Source: Bacteroidota bacterium (GTDB taxonomy: Bacteria > Bacteroidota > Bacteroidia > Chitinophagales > Chitinophagaceae). From it: a stretch of 64,000 nt of DNA. The notes beneath the pieces are model-generated. The model was not told the origin of the DNA. It searched no databases and saw only the letters and a program-made list of their open reading frames with translations. The translations under genes were made by a program, and so were the position numbers. The stretch spans positions 18,616 through 82,615 of the forward strand of contig JABDGU010000001.1 in assembly GCA_013285905.1 (NCBI GenBank), written 5' to 3'. This document shows, one piece after another, positions 35,769-45,666 of this stretch. Within the stretch, counting starts at the first letter, position 1, and each line of letters starts with the position of its first letter.

Positions 35769-35995
35769 AAGCCTAAAAACTCCTCTTCAGTCATTTTAAA
35801 GTCAGGCGCAAATTTTATTTTTCCTTTCAGCACACCTATTTTTCTCCTGCTCTTTTTAGCATCTGCTTTAGGTACTAGCCTCGCTACTATTTCCTTTTTC
35901 TTGCCATAAAGAATACCTATTTCTTCACCTGCCAGCACCAGTTTTAATGCCTCTGAGAAATTTGTTTTGAAGTCTCCCACACTCATTGTTTTCAT
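35765..35995 (-). CDS. Phd/YefM-type antitoxin
   Basis: This 76-residue protein starts with the Phd/YefM DNA-binding pattern (MKTMSVGDFKTNFSEALKLV), followed by EEIGILYGKKKEIVARLVP, and ends in an acidic toxin-binding tail. It neutralises the VapC-type toxin encoded 4 bp overlapping downstream. A minus-strand promoter is visible upstream as TTG-N19-TATCTTTA in the 36 kb gap (about 36012-36041). Confidence 0.85.
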   Translation of the reverse strand: MKTMSVGDFKTNFSEALKLVLAGEEIGILYGKKKEIVARLVPKADAKKSRRKIGVLKGKIKFAPDFKMTEEEFLGL

Positions 35996-36114
35996 CTGTA
36001 TATTTTTTTATAAAGATAATTGTTTTTGACAAGTTGACAAGAAAAAATGTATCTACCAGGCTGGAGTACAGCATCGGGCACCGTTTATTTATGCCGACAT
36101 ATGATAAAGCTGCA

Positions 36115-36122
36115 TAAATTTG
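36115..36122 (+). promoter_or_regulatory. -7 promoter box TAAATTTG
   Basis: Exact TAnnTTTG, 6 bp before the ATG at 36129, again pointing to a very short leader. Confidence 0.5.
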
Positions 36123-36128
36123 CAAAAA

Positions 36129-36650
36129 ATGGGTCTTATGGCAAAGAGTATCCACGTATTCGTTTGTGTTTTGTGTGCTTTTTTTTCTTCAGATGTTGCT
36201 CATGCACAGGCAGATAAGCAAGGTGCTATTGATCTTAATAATAAGGTGTCAAAAATGATAGCCAACCTATACCAGGATGGTGACTATTGGGGCAAGGAAT
36301 TCAGCCATATAGACTCAACGACCCGTAAATATTCTGAGCTGGCGCCCATACGAATAAAAATGGAGCGGCTTTTGGTTGAAAATTTAATTGCGCTCAAGAC
36401 CATGCATGATGTAGGCGGCTCCTACAATTTCAGGATGGCGGCGATACAATTTATGGAGGTAGACAAGGGTGTGCTTAACAATGCTTTTAAGGGTATTGAA
36501 CAATTAAAGCCTAATGCCAGCCCGCAGGAAATGCAAAAGGCTGTCAGCAATCTTAATAAAGAATCGAAGAAAGAAGAAGCGGAGTTGAAAAAAATAAGGA
36601 AACTGCAAATTGAATATGGCAAGCAAAACGGGTTTAAAGTGACAAATTAA
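36129..36650 (+). CDS. Secreted helical protein, unknown
   Basis: The protein is about 173 residues and starts with a signal peptide (KSIHVFVCVLCAFFSSDVAHA). The mature part is helical, charged and rich in Lys/Glu with a coiled-coil-like second half (KESKKEEAELKKIRKLQIEYG). No family recognised. The start could be ATG 36129 or 36138; both precede the signal peptide. The -7 box ending at 36122 makes the earlier TTG at 36120 unlikely. It is a periplasmic or outer protein by inference. Confidence 0.55.
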   Translation: MGLMAKSIHVFVCVLCAFFSSDVAHAQADKQGAIDLNNKVSKMIANLYQDGDYWGKEFSHIDSTTRKYSELAPIRIKMERLLVENLIALKTMHDVGGSYNFRMAAIQFMEVDKGVLNNAFKGIEQLKPNASPQEMQKAVSNLNKESKKEEAELKKIRKLQIEYGKQNGFKVTN

Positions 36651-36765
36651 TATGCATAAAATTCTATGGTTTAATGTCTATTATTTTAAAAAATAGAATT
36701 TTTCTATTTGCTGTTATTGTTGCGAATAAATATGTAAATTTCATTTCTAAATAAATCATATTGTT

Positions 36766-39051
36766 ATGGCCAGGTATTTTACACTGTTTTCAACTTGTCT
36801 GTTTTTTCTGTTGTGCACCTTGAACTGCTATGCACAGACAACCGTCTACTGTAGCGCTACGGGTGCTACAGGTTCTTATACCACAGGCTACGCCTCATAT
36901 ACTACCGGTTTAGCAAATGCATATAGCAGAACTGACGGCAATATACTGGTAAGTACCCCCAGTGCGTTAGCGCTTATCGGCACTACAGACAGAGGTTATG
37001 CAGTGTTCGATCTGTCTGCGTTAAATATTCCGGCTACTGCAACTATAACTTCAGTAACCCTAACATTAAATTACACATTTGTTGGCACTAACGGTCTGAC
37101 CGTAAGTATATATGGTAATACCACTGATCTTTCGACCGTAACTACGGCGAGCACACTTTACGCTGATATTGTAAGCACTACTTCGCCTAACCAGCTGTTA
37201 ACGAGCTATGCTTTCGGAACAAGCTCTCCTATCACCATTCCAACAAGCACCAATATGGTTAGTTTTATACAAGCCAATTATAACTCAACGATTTCGATAG
37301 GCCTTGCACCGGGAATTGGCAGTTCAACCGGTGCTAGCACCTATACCTGTACCGGCGAAACAGGGAGCGGCGGCAGCGCCACAGCAACGGCGCCGACATT
37401 AGCCATAACTTATACCGGCTGCACACCAACAATCAGTATCAGCCATAGCGGCTCAGATACGCTTTGTACCCCTGCAAGTGTTACTTATACGAGTACGATA
37501 ACAAATGGGGGGACGGCTCCTTCCTATCAGTGGCTGATAAACGGATCGACCATCTCGGGTGCTACCACTTCTTCCTATTCAGCGACATTTTTTGCTGGGA
37601 CAGATGTTATTTCATGTGTCCTGACAAGCAATGCCGCTTGTGCCACCACCCCCTCCGATACCAGCAGCAAAGACACCTTGACCGTAATTTCATCTGCAAG
37701 TCCCACCATACATATCAGCGCTAATACAGGCAATACAATTTGCGCCGGAACTTCTGTGACGTTTTCGAACACTCACACTTATGGAGGTAATGCTATTTAC
37801 CAATGGCAGAAAAACGGGTCCAATATACCTGGTGCAACCAATGCTACTTATACTAGTTCCGGCATAAATAACGGTGATTATTTTACCTGTGTAATGACAA
37901 GCGGCCTGTCCTGTGCAAGCCCTACAAGTGTTAGCAGTAATAATGATACAATATATGTAACACCGTCTGTGACCCCCGCTATAAGTATCAGCGCCAGCCC
38001 CGGCAGTACAATATGCGCGGGTGCTTCAGTGACTTTTTCGAGTACCGTTACAAATGGAGGTACACCTACTTACCAATGGAAGAAGAATGGGAGCAATATA
38101 ACAGGCGCCACCGGCAGCAGCTACGTTAGCAGCACATTGGTAAACGGGGATATTATTACCTGTGTTGTAACAAGCAATGCGCCTTGCGCCAGTCCCGCAA
38201 CAGCTGGCAGTAACGCTATAACCATGACAGTGAACTCTACTGCGGGGCCAACAATAACGATCAGTGCCAGCCCGGGCAGTTCTATTTGTGTAGGAGGTGT
38301 TGATACATTCAGCATCACGGGTATAAGTAATGGAGGGACGGCGCCAACTTACCAATGGCAGCTAAATGGTGTTAATGTTGCGGGACAGACCGCTATTACT
38401 TATGCTACAGGGCCTACTAATGGCGACGTTTTCACCTGTATCATTACGAGCAATGCGCCTTGTGCAAGCCCGACCACTGGCACTAGCAATGCTATAACTA
38501 TGGTGGTAAATGTAAACTCAACGCCGACAGTAACTATCAGTGCAAATCCGCCATCACCCATCAGTTCCGGAACAAGTGTAACGTTTACGGCATTTGTTAC
38601 AAACGGAGGAACAGCACCGGCTTACCAATGGTTGCTGAATGGTGGGAATATAGCGGGGCAGACCGGCAGCACCTATACGACCAGTGCATTGAACGACGGA
38701 GATATTGTGAATGTATTTGTGCAGAGTAATGCCCCGTGTTCCTTCCCGGATACGTCCTCAAGTAACCGTGATACGATGACAGTTACGACAGGAGTGCAAC
38801 AGATATCTGCATCGCAAAATGAAATGAACATCTATCCCAATCCTACGAATGGTACATTTACTATACATACTCCCGGAAATGGGATATTACACGTGATCTC
38901 TGTGGTAGGAAAGGAAGTATGTCAATTCCATATCTCGCAAACCAGCGCCCTGATCAATTTGCCCGGTGCTTTGCCGAAAGGAATATATTTCGGTAAATTT
39001 GTTACAGATGGCAAAAATGAAAATAGCATTGTCCGTATTGTTTACGAATAA
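36766..39051 (+). CDS. Large T9SS cargo adhesin with five Ig-like repeats
   Basis: This 761-residue protein has a signal peptide (ARYFTLFSTCLFFLLCTLN), then a 200-residue module with GYAVFDLSALNIPATATITSV of a DNRLRE-like fold. About five tandem Ig-like units follow, each with a YQW motif, G-A-T, NGD and a Cys pair (for example YQWKKNGSNITGATGSSY). A T9SS type A sorting domain closes it (MNIYPNPTNGTFTIHTPGNG ... RIVYE). It should be a surface adhesin, possibly for gliding or attachment. The next gene is a paralogue with the same order of modules, 22 bp downstream. Confidence 0.85.
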   Translation: MARYFTLFSTCLFFLLCTLNCYAQTTVYCSATGATGSYTTGYASYTTGLANAYSRTDGNILVSTPSALALIGTTDRGYAVFDLSALNIPATATITSVTLTLNYTFVGTNGLTVSIYGNTTDLSTVTTASTLYADIVSTTSPNQLLTSYAFGTSSPITIPTSTNMVSFIQANYNSTISIGLAPGIGSSTGASTYTCTGETGSGGSATATAPTLAITYTGCTPTISISHSGSDTLCTPASVTYTSTITNGGTAPSYQWLINGSTISGATTSSYSATFFAGTDVISCVLTSNAACATTPSDTSSKDTLTVISSASPTIHISANTGNTICAGTSVTFSNTHTYGGNAIYQWQKNGSNIPGATNATYTSSGINNGDYFTCVMTSGLSCASPTSVSSNNDTIYVTPSVTPAISISASPGSTICAGASVTFSSTVTNGGTPTYQWKKNGSNITGATGSSYVSSTLVNGDIITCVVTSNAPCASPATAGSNAITMTVNSTAGPTITISASPGSSICVGGVDTFSITGISNGGTAPTYQWQLNGVNVAGQTAITYATGPTNGDVFTCIITSNAPCASPTTGTSNAITMVVNVNSTPTVTISANPPSPISSGTSVTFTAFVTNGGTAPAYQWLLNGGNIAGQTGSTYTTSALNDGDIVNVFVQSNAPCSFPDTSSSNRDTMTVTTGVQQISASQNEMNIYPNPTNGTFTIHTPGNGILHVISVVGKEVCQFHISQTSALINLPGALPKGIYFGKFVTDGKNENSIVRIVYE

Positions 39052-39073
39052 AAAAAGCATAAACTATATCGTT

Positions 39074-41098
39074 ATGAAAAACTGTTTTGCATACTTGCCG
39101 GTATGCCTATTGTTATTAATTGCTGCGTTTAACAGCAATGCTCAAACAACTGTTTATTGCAGTGCAACAGGCAGTGCGGGTTCCTATAAAACGGGTTATA
39201 TAAACCTGGACGTTAATACTTTTACCTACACCCGGCATGACGGATCTATGCTGGTAAGTTCAACTAATGTTGGTACTGTTCCGGCTGCAAATTGTGGGTA
39301 TGCTGTGTTTGATCCGAGCGGCCTTGGCATCCCATCAACTGCCACCATTACCTCAGCGTCATTAACAATGAATTATACTTATAGTGGTGTTGGTACATGG
39401 TATTATACAGAGATACATGCTGTAGACAGTGATCTCTCCACTGAAACAGACCCGCATGTGTTATATAATGATATAAATTATTACGGTGCGACACTCTATA
39501 ATTTTGTTCAATACACGAGTTCCCCTTACACGTTATCATCAACCGGTCCCGGTTTCGTTGATTATTTACAAAATTACCTTAATCAAAAAATTACTTTGGG
39601 CTTTCTCACCGAGGCAGGTTATCCCACTACAAGTGTGTGTACTTATACCTTTACAGGGGAAACAGGAACAGCAGGCTCGAGTACAGCGACAGCCCCGACA
39701 TTGACAATAACCTATACCTGCAACCCGACAATAAAAGTGACTTCCAACGTGGGCGACACGATATGCACTGGCAATTCTGTTACCTTTTTAAGTACCATTA
39801 CCAACGGCGGAGCTTCGCAATCTTATCAATGGCAACAAAACGGAGTAAATATTTCGGGAGCAACGAACGCCAGCTATACCGCGTCTTCAATTAACAGCGG
39901 AGATGTTTTTAGCTGCGTGCTGACAGGTAATGCAATGGCCTGCTCAACAGATACAGTTGCCAATAGTAATAATGTTACTATGACAGTTGTGTCTTCAGCA
40001 AGCCCATCTATTCATGTTACAGCAGGTGGGGGAGATACAGTATGCAGCGGCATCCCTATTACTTTTACTTGTGCCACTACTTATGGAGGTGTGCCATCTT
40101 ATCAATGGATGAAAAACGGTGCTGCTATAAGCGGTGCTACGGACGCGGCTTATACTACATCAACTATAAGCAGCAACGATATTTTCAGTTGTTTCTTTAC
40201 CAGCGGCCTTTCTTGTGCAAGTCCTGATACTGTTACCAGTAACAGCGATACGATGACAGTAATTCCTTCTGTAACAGCGAGCATCAGTATTGCGGATAGT
40301 GAGGGCACGGCCATATGCGTTGGGCAGAATGTAACATTTACCACTTCTATTACAAACGGTGGAACAAGTCCCTCTTATCAATGGGAACAAAATGCATTGA
40401 TGTCACTATCAGGCGCTTATCCGACTTATACCGTAAGCACCGTGAATAATAATTTATTTAATAATGATACCATACGCTGTATTTTAACGAGCAGCCTGGC
40501 ATGCGCAGCGCCTGTAACTGGTAATTATATTGTCATAACCATTGATTCAAACGTGGCACCCGGTGTTACCATTACTAAGAATACCGGAGACACCATTACC
40601 CAGGGGACCAATGTTACCTTTACTGCAAATGTAACTAATGGAGGCTCTGCGCCTACGTATCAATGGATAACCGATCTTCCTCCCTATTCTGTTGCCATAC
40701 CCGGCGCCACCGGAAGCACTTATACAACTGATTCATTGTATTTCGGACAGTTTATTGGCGTCATAGTTTACAGCAATGCGCACTGCGCCAGCCCTGATTC
40801 TGCGATCAGTAACTATATAAGAATGGTTGTATATCCTTTAGGAGTGGAGCAAGTGGGAAATAATGCAAGTATCCTGTTATATCCAAACCCTACAAACGGC
40901 ACATTTACAATTCATGCGCCGGGCGATGGTATATTACATTTGATATCGGTGCTGGGACAGGAGCTGTGTCAATTCAATGTATCGCAAAACAATTCTGTAA
41001 TTCATTTACCCGAAACGCTGTCTAAAGGAGTCTATTATGGGAAATTTGAAGGGAGCCAGGGAAATGTATTTGGAATGGTGCGTATTATTTACGAATAA
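39074..41098 (+). CDS. Tandem paralogue: T9SS cargo adhesin with Ig-like repeats
   Basis: This 674-residue protein repeats the plan of its upstream neighbour: signal peptide (KNCFAYLPVCLLLLIAAFNSN), the module starting TTVYCSATGSAGSYKTGYIN, Ig-like units with YQW, GAT and a Cys pair, and a C-terminal type A domain (LYPNPTNGTFTIHAPGDG ... RIIYE). The ATG at 39074 directly precedes the signal peptide; the longer frame upstream overlaps the paralogue and is not homologous. A terminator follows. The two genes probably arose by duplication and share a transcript. Confidence 0.85.
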   Translation: MKNCFAYLPVCLLLLIAAFNSNAQTTVYCSATGSAGSYKTGYINLDVNTFTYTRHDGSMLVSSTNVGTVPAANCGYAVFDPSGLGIPSTATITSASLTMNYTYSGVGTWYYTEIHAVDSDLSTETDPHVLYNDINYYGATLYNFVQYTSSPYTLSSTGPGFVDYLQNYLNQKITLGFLTEAGYPTTSVCTYTFTGETGTAGSSTATAPTLTITYTCNPTIKVTSNVGDTICTGNSVTFLSTITNGGASQSYQWQQNGVNISGATNASYTASSINSGDVFSCVLTGNAMACSTDTVANSNNVTMTVVSSASPSIHVTAGGGDTVCSGIPITFTCATTYGGVPSYQWMKNGAAISGATDAAYTTSTISSNDIFSCFFTSGLSCASPDTVTSNSDTMTVIPSVTASISIADSEGTAICVGQNVTFTTSITNGGTSPSYQWEQNALMSLSGAYPTYTVSTVNNNLFNNDTIRCILTSSLACAAPVTGNYIVITIDSNVAPGVTITKNTGDTITQGTNVTFTANVTNGGSAPTYQWITDLPPYSVAIPGATGSTYTTDSLYFGQFIGVIVYSNAHCASPDSAISNYIRMVVYPLGVEQVGNNASILLYPNPTNGTFTIHAPGDGILHLISVLGQELCQFNVSQNNSVIHLPETLSKGVYYGKFEGSQGNVFGMVRIIYE

Positions 41099-41154
41099 TA
41101 TATAGTTTCTTTTTATTTCTCCATTTTTCATGATCATGATCTTTTAAAATGAAA

Positions 41155-41171
41155 CCCCGCTACTGGCGGGG
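41155..41171 (+). terminator. Terminator after the paralogue pair
   Basis: Short GC stem CCCCGC/GCGGGG with a 5-base loop followed by CTTATTT, about 57 bp after the stop. Confidence 0.5.
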
Positions 41172-41247
41172 CTTATTTACAATTAAAAAATGCGAATTTG
41201 AAGATAGAATTTTGTCTATTTTTACCTCCCCATAAAATTTTTGTGCT

Positions 41248-44200
41248 TTGCGATTAAAGTCGTTGGAAATTAAAGGGTTCAAGTCGTTTGCAGACAAGAC
41301 CCATGTGTTGCTCGACAATCCCATAACCGGGATTGTAGGCCCGAATGGTTGCGGTAAATCCAATATTGTGGATGCCATACGTTGGGTAATAGGAGAACAT
41401 AAGATAAAAGCTTTACGTTCTGATAACCTGGAAGACCTGATCTTTAATGGTTCGCGTACGCGTGCCGGTTCGGGCATGGCAGAGGTATCTCTTACTTTTG
41501 AGAATACCCGCAATTTGCTGCCTACCGAGTTTACCACGGTTACCATCACCCGTAAGTTTTACAAGAACGGAGAGAGTGAATACCGCCTGAATGATGTAAG
41601 CTGCCGCCTGAAGGACATACATAACCTGTTTCTTGATACCGGGGTTAGTAATGACTCTTATGCTATCATCGAACTTGGGATGGTGGACGACATTATTAAA
41701 GATAAGGATGGCGCACGCCGCCGTATGCTGGAGCAGGCCGCGGGTATATCCATATACAAAACCCGTAAAAAAGAAGCCAAACAAAAGCTGGAACTTACTG
41801 AGCAGGATCTTAACCGCATTGAGGACCTTTTGTTCGAGATAAGTAATAACCTGCGCACATTAGAAAGCCAGGCGAAAAAGGCAGAAAGATACTTCCAGAT
41901 AAAAGGTGAGTATAAAGAAGTAAGTGTGGAACTTGCGAAAGCATCGCTGGAGCATTTTAATGAACAATATAAGATACTGCATGAGCAGCATGATACTGAG
42001 ACAGACCGTAAAGCACAACTGGAAGCTATAGTAGCTACCGAAGAAGCGGCAGTGGAGCACGATAAAGTGAAGCTTATAGAAAAAGAGCAGGAACTGAACG
42101 GGCTGCAAAAACAATTTAACGAATTGGTGAACCGTGTGCGCCAGTTGGAAAGCGATAAAAAGCTGGCAGCACAGCGATTGGAACATCTGAAAGAAAGAGA
42201 AAAGAACCTTTCTGAATTTCTTGCAGGTGCAGGCACACAATTAAAAAGCCTGGAAAAATCAATAGCACATGCAGGCAAGCAAATAGAAGATGAAAGTGTT
42301 TCCATACAAAGCCTCCGGGAGTCTTTAGAGACCTTACGGAATTCTGTAGATGAGAAAAGGGAAGCCTTTGACGCCAAGAAATTGGTTGTGGAACAACTGC
42401 GCCAGGAATACCAGGTAGGGCAATTAAAAAAGTTTGACGCGGAAAAGAAAGTAGCCGTCGCAGATACCTCTGTAATAAACCTGCAACGCAGTATACAGCA
42501 TTCGCAGGATGAAAGTGCCCAGAGGGCTGCCCAGATAAAACAATTGGGAGCCGAAAAAATAACCACTGAAGAACAGTTAAAAGATAATCAAGGCCAGCTC
42601 CAGAACCTGCTTAGCAGGCAGGAGGAAGTAAAGAATAAGATACTGCAAAGCCAGGAGCAGATGGAAAACCTGCGTGCAGAACTGGTGGAAGAGAATCGTA
42701 AACTGGATTCCCGCCGCAATGAGCACGACTTGCTGAAATCACTGGTGGAGAGCCTGGAAGGTTACCCGGACAGTATCAAGTTCCTGAAGAAGAACAAGGA
42801 GTGGAACAGTAATGCTCCATTGTTGTCTGATGTCTTCGTAGTGCAGAATGAATATCGCACTGCATTGGAAAACCTGCTGGACAATTACCTGAACTATTAT
42901 GTAGTTGACAATATTGAAGAAGCTGCCAAGGCAGTACACCTGCTGGATTCTAATAAAAAAGGCAAGGCCAATTTCTTTGTTCTCGATAATTTTAAACAAT
43001 ACAAATCATCAGGAGCTGAGGCACCCGCAGGCGCTATACCGGCATTGAGTGTTATCAATGTGGATGAGCAATACCAGGAGCTCGCACAGCATTTATTGGG
43101 CCATGTATATATAACACAGGGAGAAACTGAACTGAAGCATGCAGCCCTGCAAAATGGCTATGTGCTGGTAGAAAAAAGCGGTAAGATGATCCGCGGCAAA
43201 TATACTTTGGGTGGTGGTTCTATTGGATTATTTGAAGGTAATAAGATAGGACGCGCCAAAAACCTGGAGCGCCTTGCAAAAGAAATAGAAACGCTTACCG
43301 CAACTACCGCCAAACTGAAACAGCATGTTTCAGATACGCAAACGCTCATCACAGGCTTTAACCAGGAACTGAATGATAAGGCCATAGAGCAAACCCGCCA
43401 GGCGATCAATAACCTGCAGAACCAGGTGGTGAACCTCGGCCACCGTATTGAGAACTTTGAACAACTGAACCAGAATTCCGCTGCACGCATAGAAGAACAG
43501 CAGCAACAGTTGGATGATACCCAAAACAGCATAAGCGAAACCCGTGATGCCCTGGCGCAGATAACGGAACAATTGCAGCTATTACAGGAGAACATTCAAA
43601 AAGCAGACCTGGAATTTAAAGCAGTTGAAGAAGAATTTAATGTAGCAACTCAAAATTATAACCAGCAAAATCTTCAATATACGCGCCAGCAAAGCAAGCT
43701 GGAGGCCCTGAAACAGGAACTGGATTTCCGTACCAACCAGTTGAGCGAGCTTAATATCCAGATCGCAACCAATTCTGAGCAATTGCAGCAGACAAGCGCA
43801 CAACTTGCAGAAACCGAGACCCAGCTACATGCCGGAGATAACGAACTGTATGAATTATTGACCCGCAAAGAAACAGAAGAAAAAACGCTGAACGAAAAAG
43901 ACCGCGCTTACTATGAAATGCGGAACACGATCTCTGCGCAGGAAGGGCAACTTAACCAAAAGCGCCGTGAGAAAGAACATGCAGAGGCTTTGCTGACCAG
44001 TATTAAGGACAAGCTGAATGACATGAAGCTGAAACTTGCCGGCATGAACGAGCGCCTGAGCATTGAGTTTAAGGTGAACCTGGACGAAATATTAGACCAG
44101 CCACGTACAGGGGGGCAGCCTGTTGAAGAACTGACTGCGGAAGCAGAGCGCATGAAAAAACGCCTGGAGAACATGGGCGAAGTGAACCCCACGGCTATAG

Positions 44201-44778
44201 AGGCTTTTGTGGAAATAAAGGCCCGCCATGATTTTATTGTAGAGCAGCGCGACGACCTTGTGAATGCAAAACAATCCCTGCTTTCTACTATTGAAGAAGT
44301 GGAACTTACAGCAAATGCAAGATTCCAGGAGACTTTTGATAAAGTGAGAGAGAATTTTGTGGAGGTATTCAAGGCCTTATTTACGGCAGAAGATAAATGC
44401 GATCTTTCTCTTACAGATCCAAACAATGTTGCAGAAAGCGGTATAGAAATATATGCACAGCCCAAAGGTAAAAAGCCGAGTACGCTGAACCAGTTGTCAG
44501 GGGGAGAGAAGACGCTCACTTCTACTGCATTCCTTTTCGCTATTTATCTTATCAAGCCTGCGCCGTTCTGCATATTGGATGAGGTTGACGCGCCATTGGA
44601 TGATGCCAACGTAGGCAAGTTCACCCAGATGATACGCAAGTTCTCGGATAACTCGCAGTTCATTATTGTTACCCACAACAAGCAGACCATGGCCGCTGTG
44701 GATGTGATATATGGTGTTACCATGCAGGAACCAGGCGTGAGCAAAATGGTTCCAGTGGATTTCAGGAGTTTGAACTGA
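41248..44778 (+). CDS. smc: Chromosome segregation protein SMC
   Basis: This 1176-residue ATPase organises and helps segregate the chromosome. The Walker A loop is GPNGCGKSN (31-39), a long coiled coil follows, the hinge sits at about 505-665, a second coiled coil returns, and the signature LSGGEK (about 1083) and Walker B ILDEVDAPLD complete the head. The N terminus (RLKSLEIKGFKSFADKTHV) aligns with the family only if translation starts at the TTG at 41248; no ATG is available upstream in frame. Partners ScpA and ScpB are not in the window. Confidence 0.96.
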   Translation: MRLKSLEIKGFKSFADKTHVLLDNPITGIVGPNGCGKSNIVDAIRWVIGEHKIKALRSDNLEDLIFNGSRTRAGSGMAEVSLTFENTRNLLPTEFTTVTITRKFYKNGESEYRLNDVSCRLKDIHNLFLDTGVSNDSYAIIELGMVDDIIKDKDGARRRMLEQAAGISIYKTRKKEAKQKLELTEQDLNRIEDLLFEISNNLRTLESQAKKAERYFQIKGEYKEVSVELAKASLEHFNEQYKILHEQHDTETDRKAQLEAIVATEEAAVEHDKVKLIEKEQELNGLQKQFNELVNRVRQLESDKKLAAQRLEHLKEREKNLSEFLAGAGTQLKSLEKSIAHAGKQIEDESVSIQSLRESLETLRNSVDEKREAFDAKKLVVEQLRQEYQVGQLKKFDAEKKVAVADTSVINLQRSIQHSQDESAQRAAQIKQLGAEKITTEEQLKDNQGQLQNLLSRQEEVKNKILQSQEQMENLRAELVEENRKLDSRRNEHDLLKSLVESLEGYPDSIKFLKKNKEWNSNAPLLSDVFVVQNEYRTALENLLDNYLNYYVVDNIEEAAKAVHLLDSNKKGKANFFVLDNFKQYKSSGAEAPAGAIPALSVINVDEQYQELAQHLLGHVYITQGETELKHAALQNGYVLVEKSGKMIRGKYTLGGGSIGLFEGNKIGRAKNLERLAKEIETLTATTAKLKQHVSDTQTLITGFNQELNDKAIEQTRQAINNLQNQVVNLGHRIENFEQLNQNSAARIEEQQQQLDDTQNSISETRDALAQITEQLQLLQENIQKADLEFKAVEEEFNVATQNYNQQNLQYTRQQSKLEALKQELDFRTNQLSELNIQIATNSEQLQQTSAQLAETETQLHAGDNELYELLTRKETEEKTLNEKDRAYYEMRNTISAQEGQLNQKRREKEHAEALLTSIKDKLNDMKLKLAGMNERLSIEFKVNLDEILDQPRTGGQPVEELTAEAERMKKRLENMGEVNPTAIEAFVEIKARHDFIVEQRDDLVNAKQSLLSTIEEVELTANARFQETFDKVRENFVEVFKALFTAEDKCDLSLTDPNNVAESGIEIYAQPKGKKPSTLNQLSGGEKTLTSTAFLFAIYLIKPAPFCILDEVDAPLDDANVGKFTQMIRKFSDNSQFIIVTHNKQTMAAVDVIYGVTMQEPGVSKMVPVDFRSLN

Positions 44779-44781
44779 TCA

Positions 44782-44850
44782 CCCTCCCGGCCTCCCTAAA
44801 GGGAGGAGACGGGTTTAGATATTTTTCAGGAGCGGCTTATGGCCGCTTCT
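44782..44850. repeat. REP-like element and short hairpin after smc
   Basis: CCTCCCTAAAGGGAGG lies in a common intergenic repeat context, followed by AGCGGC-TTATG-GCCGCT (44831-44848) and a T run near 44855, which may stop smc transcription. A longer version of the second hairpin recurs at 45571. Confidence 0.5.
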
Positions 44851-44968
44851 GCTTTTTCCGGAAACATGTGAAGATTGCAACTAATTATCGCTTTTGTGTA
44901 ACGCATCGGATTTGGGATCTGTGCATCTTTGCATTGTAATAATTCTGTTACAAAATCAATACTCTGAA

Positions 44969-45547
44969 ATGCCAACAATAAAACTACTCTCTGCCGGCCT
45001 TATTTGTTTGTCTTTATTCGCATCCTGCTCTAACAGCGACAGCGATTGCAATAAAAACGTATTGTTGCTCCAGGACCAGATCCGGGTGCAGGAACTGCGG
45101 ATAGCGGGCCTTGAAGACAGTCTGCAAAAACAAATGAACCCATCAGGATTGAGCGCTGCCGCAGCTAATAGCAACAGCAGCGCCATCGTCACAGCAGAAA
45201 CTATTACAACAGAAACGAGTTTTTATAAAGTTGATAAAAATAAGGCACATAAAACAGTTGTCGTTATGGATAAAAGGTTCCCGGGCGAATTTCCCGAAGG
45301 TTCTTCAAAAGTGCTGACCGACAGGAACCTGAAGTTCTTATCTGAATGGGGCCTTAAGGTGATGCTGAATGAGATCTATGCACGTCATGGCATGAACTTT
45401 ACTGACGCCAACCTCAGGAACCACTTTGCCCGCGAAGGCTGGTACACAGGTTCTAAAGATAATGTTGAGAGCCTTCTTTCTGATAAAGAGAAGAAAAACA
45501 TTATTCTTATAAACAACTATAAATTTACACCGCAGATACCTGCATAA
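44969..45547 (+). CDS. Predicted lipoprotein with YARHG domain
   Basis: This 192-residue protein has a lipoprotein signal with lipobox FASC (about Cys17), a coiled-coil-like segment (LLLQDQIRVQELRIAGLEDSL) and a C-terminal YARHG domain: MLNEIYARHGMNF, then HFAREGWYTGSK. YARHG domains are extracellular and of unknown role. The start is ATG 44969, directly before the signal. A clear terminator follows. It is a single gene between smc and the monooxygenase. Confidence 0.7.
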   Translation: MPTIKLLSAGLICLSLFASCSNSDSDCNKNVLLLQDQIRVQELRIAGLEDSLQKQMNPSGLSAAAANSNSSAIVTAETITTETSFYKVDKNKAHKTVVVMDKRFPGEFPEGSSKVLTDRNLKFLSEWGLKVMLNEIYARHGMNFTDANLRNHFAREGWYTGSKDNVESLLSDKEKKNIILINNYKFTPQIPA

Positions 45548-45570
45548 CAGGGTATACTAGCACATAATTC

Positions 45571-45596
45571 AAAAGCGGCTTATGGCCGCTTTTTTG
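45571..45596 (+). terminator. Rho-independent terminator
   Basis: AAAAGCGGC / GCCGCTTTT with a 5-base loop and a T run follows the YARHG lipoprotein gene by 23 bp. The stem sequence matches the hairpin at 44831. Confidence 0.85.
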
Positions 45597-45666
45597 TTAA
45601 TCACAAATCCTAAAGCTGCATTGGCATAATATTTACCTTAGTTTTATAATGAATACATAAACATTG

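Noticed and set aside
37450..38770. Regular repeats at nucleotide level that might suggest a CRISPR array
   Set aside because: The period is about 260 bp and follows Ig-like protein repeats; the repeats are diverged and there are no short conserved units or cas genes.
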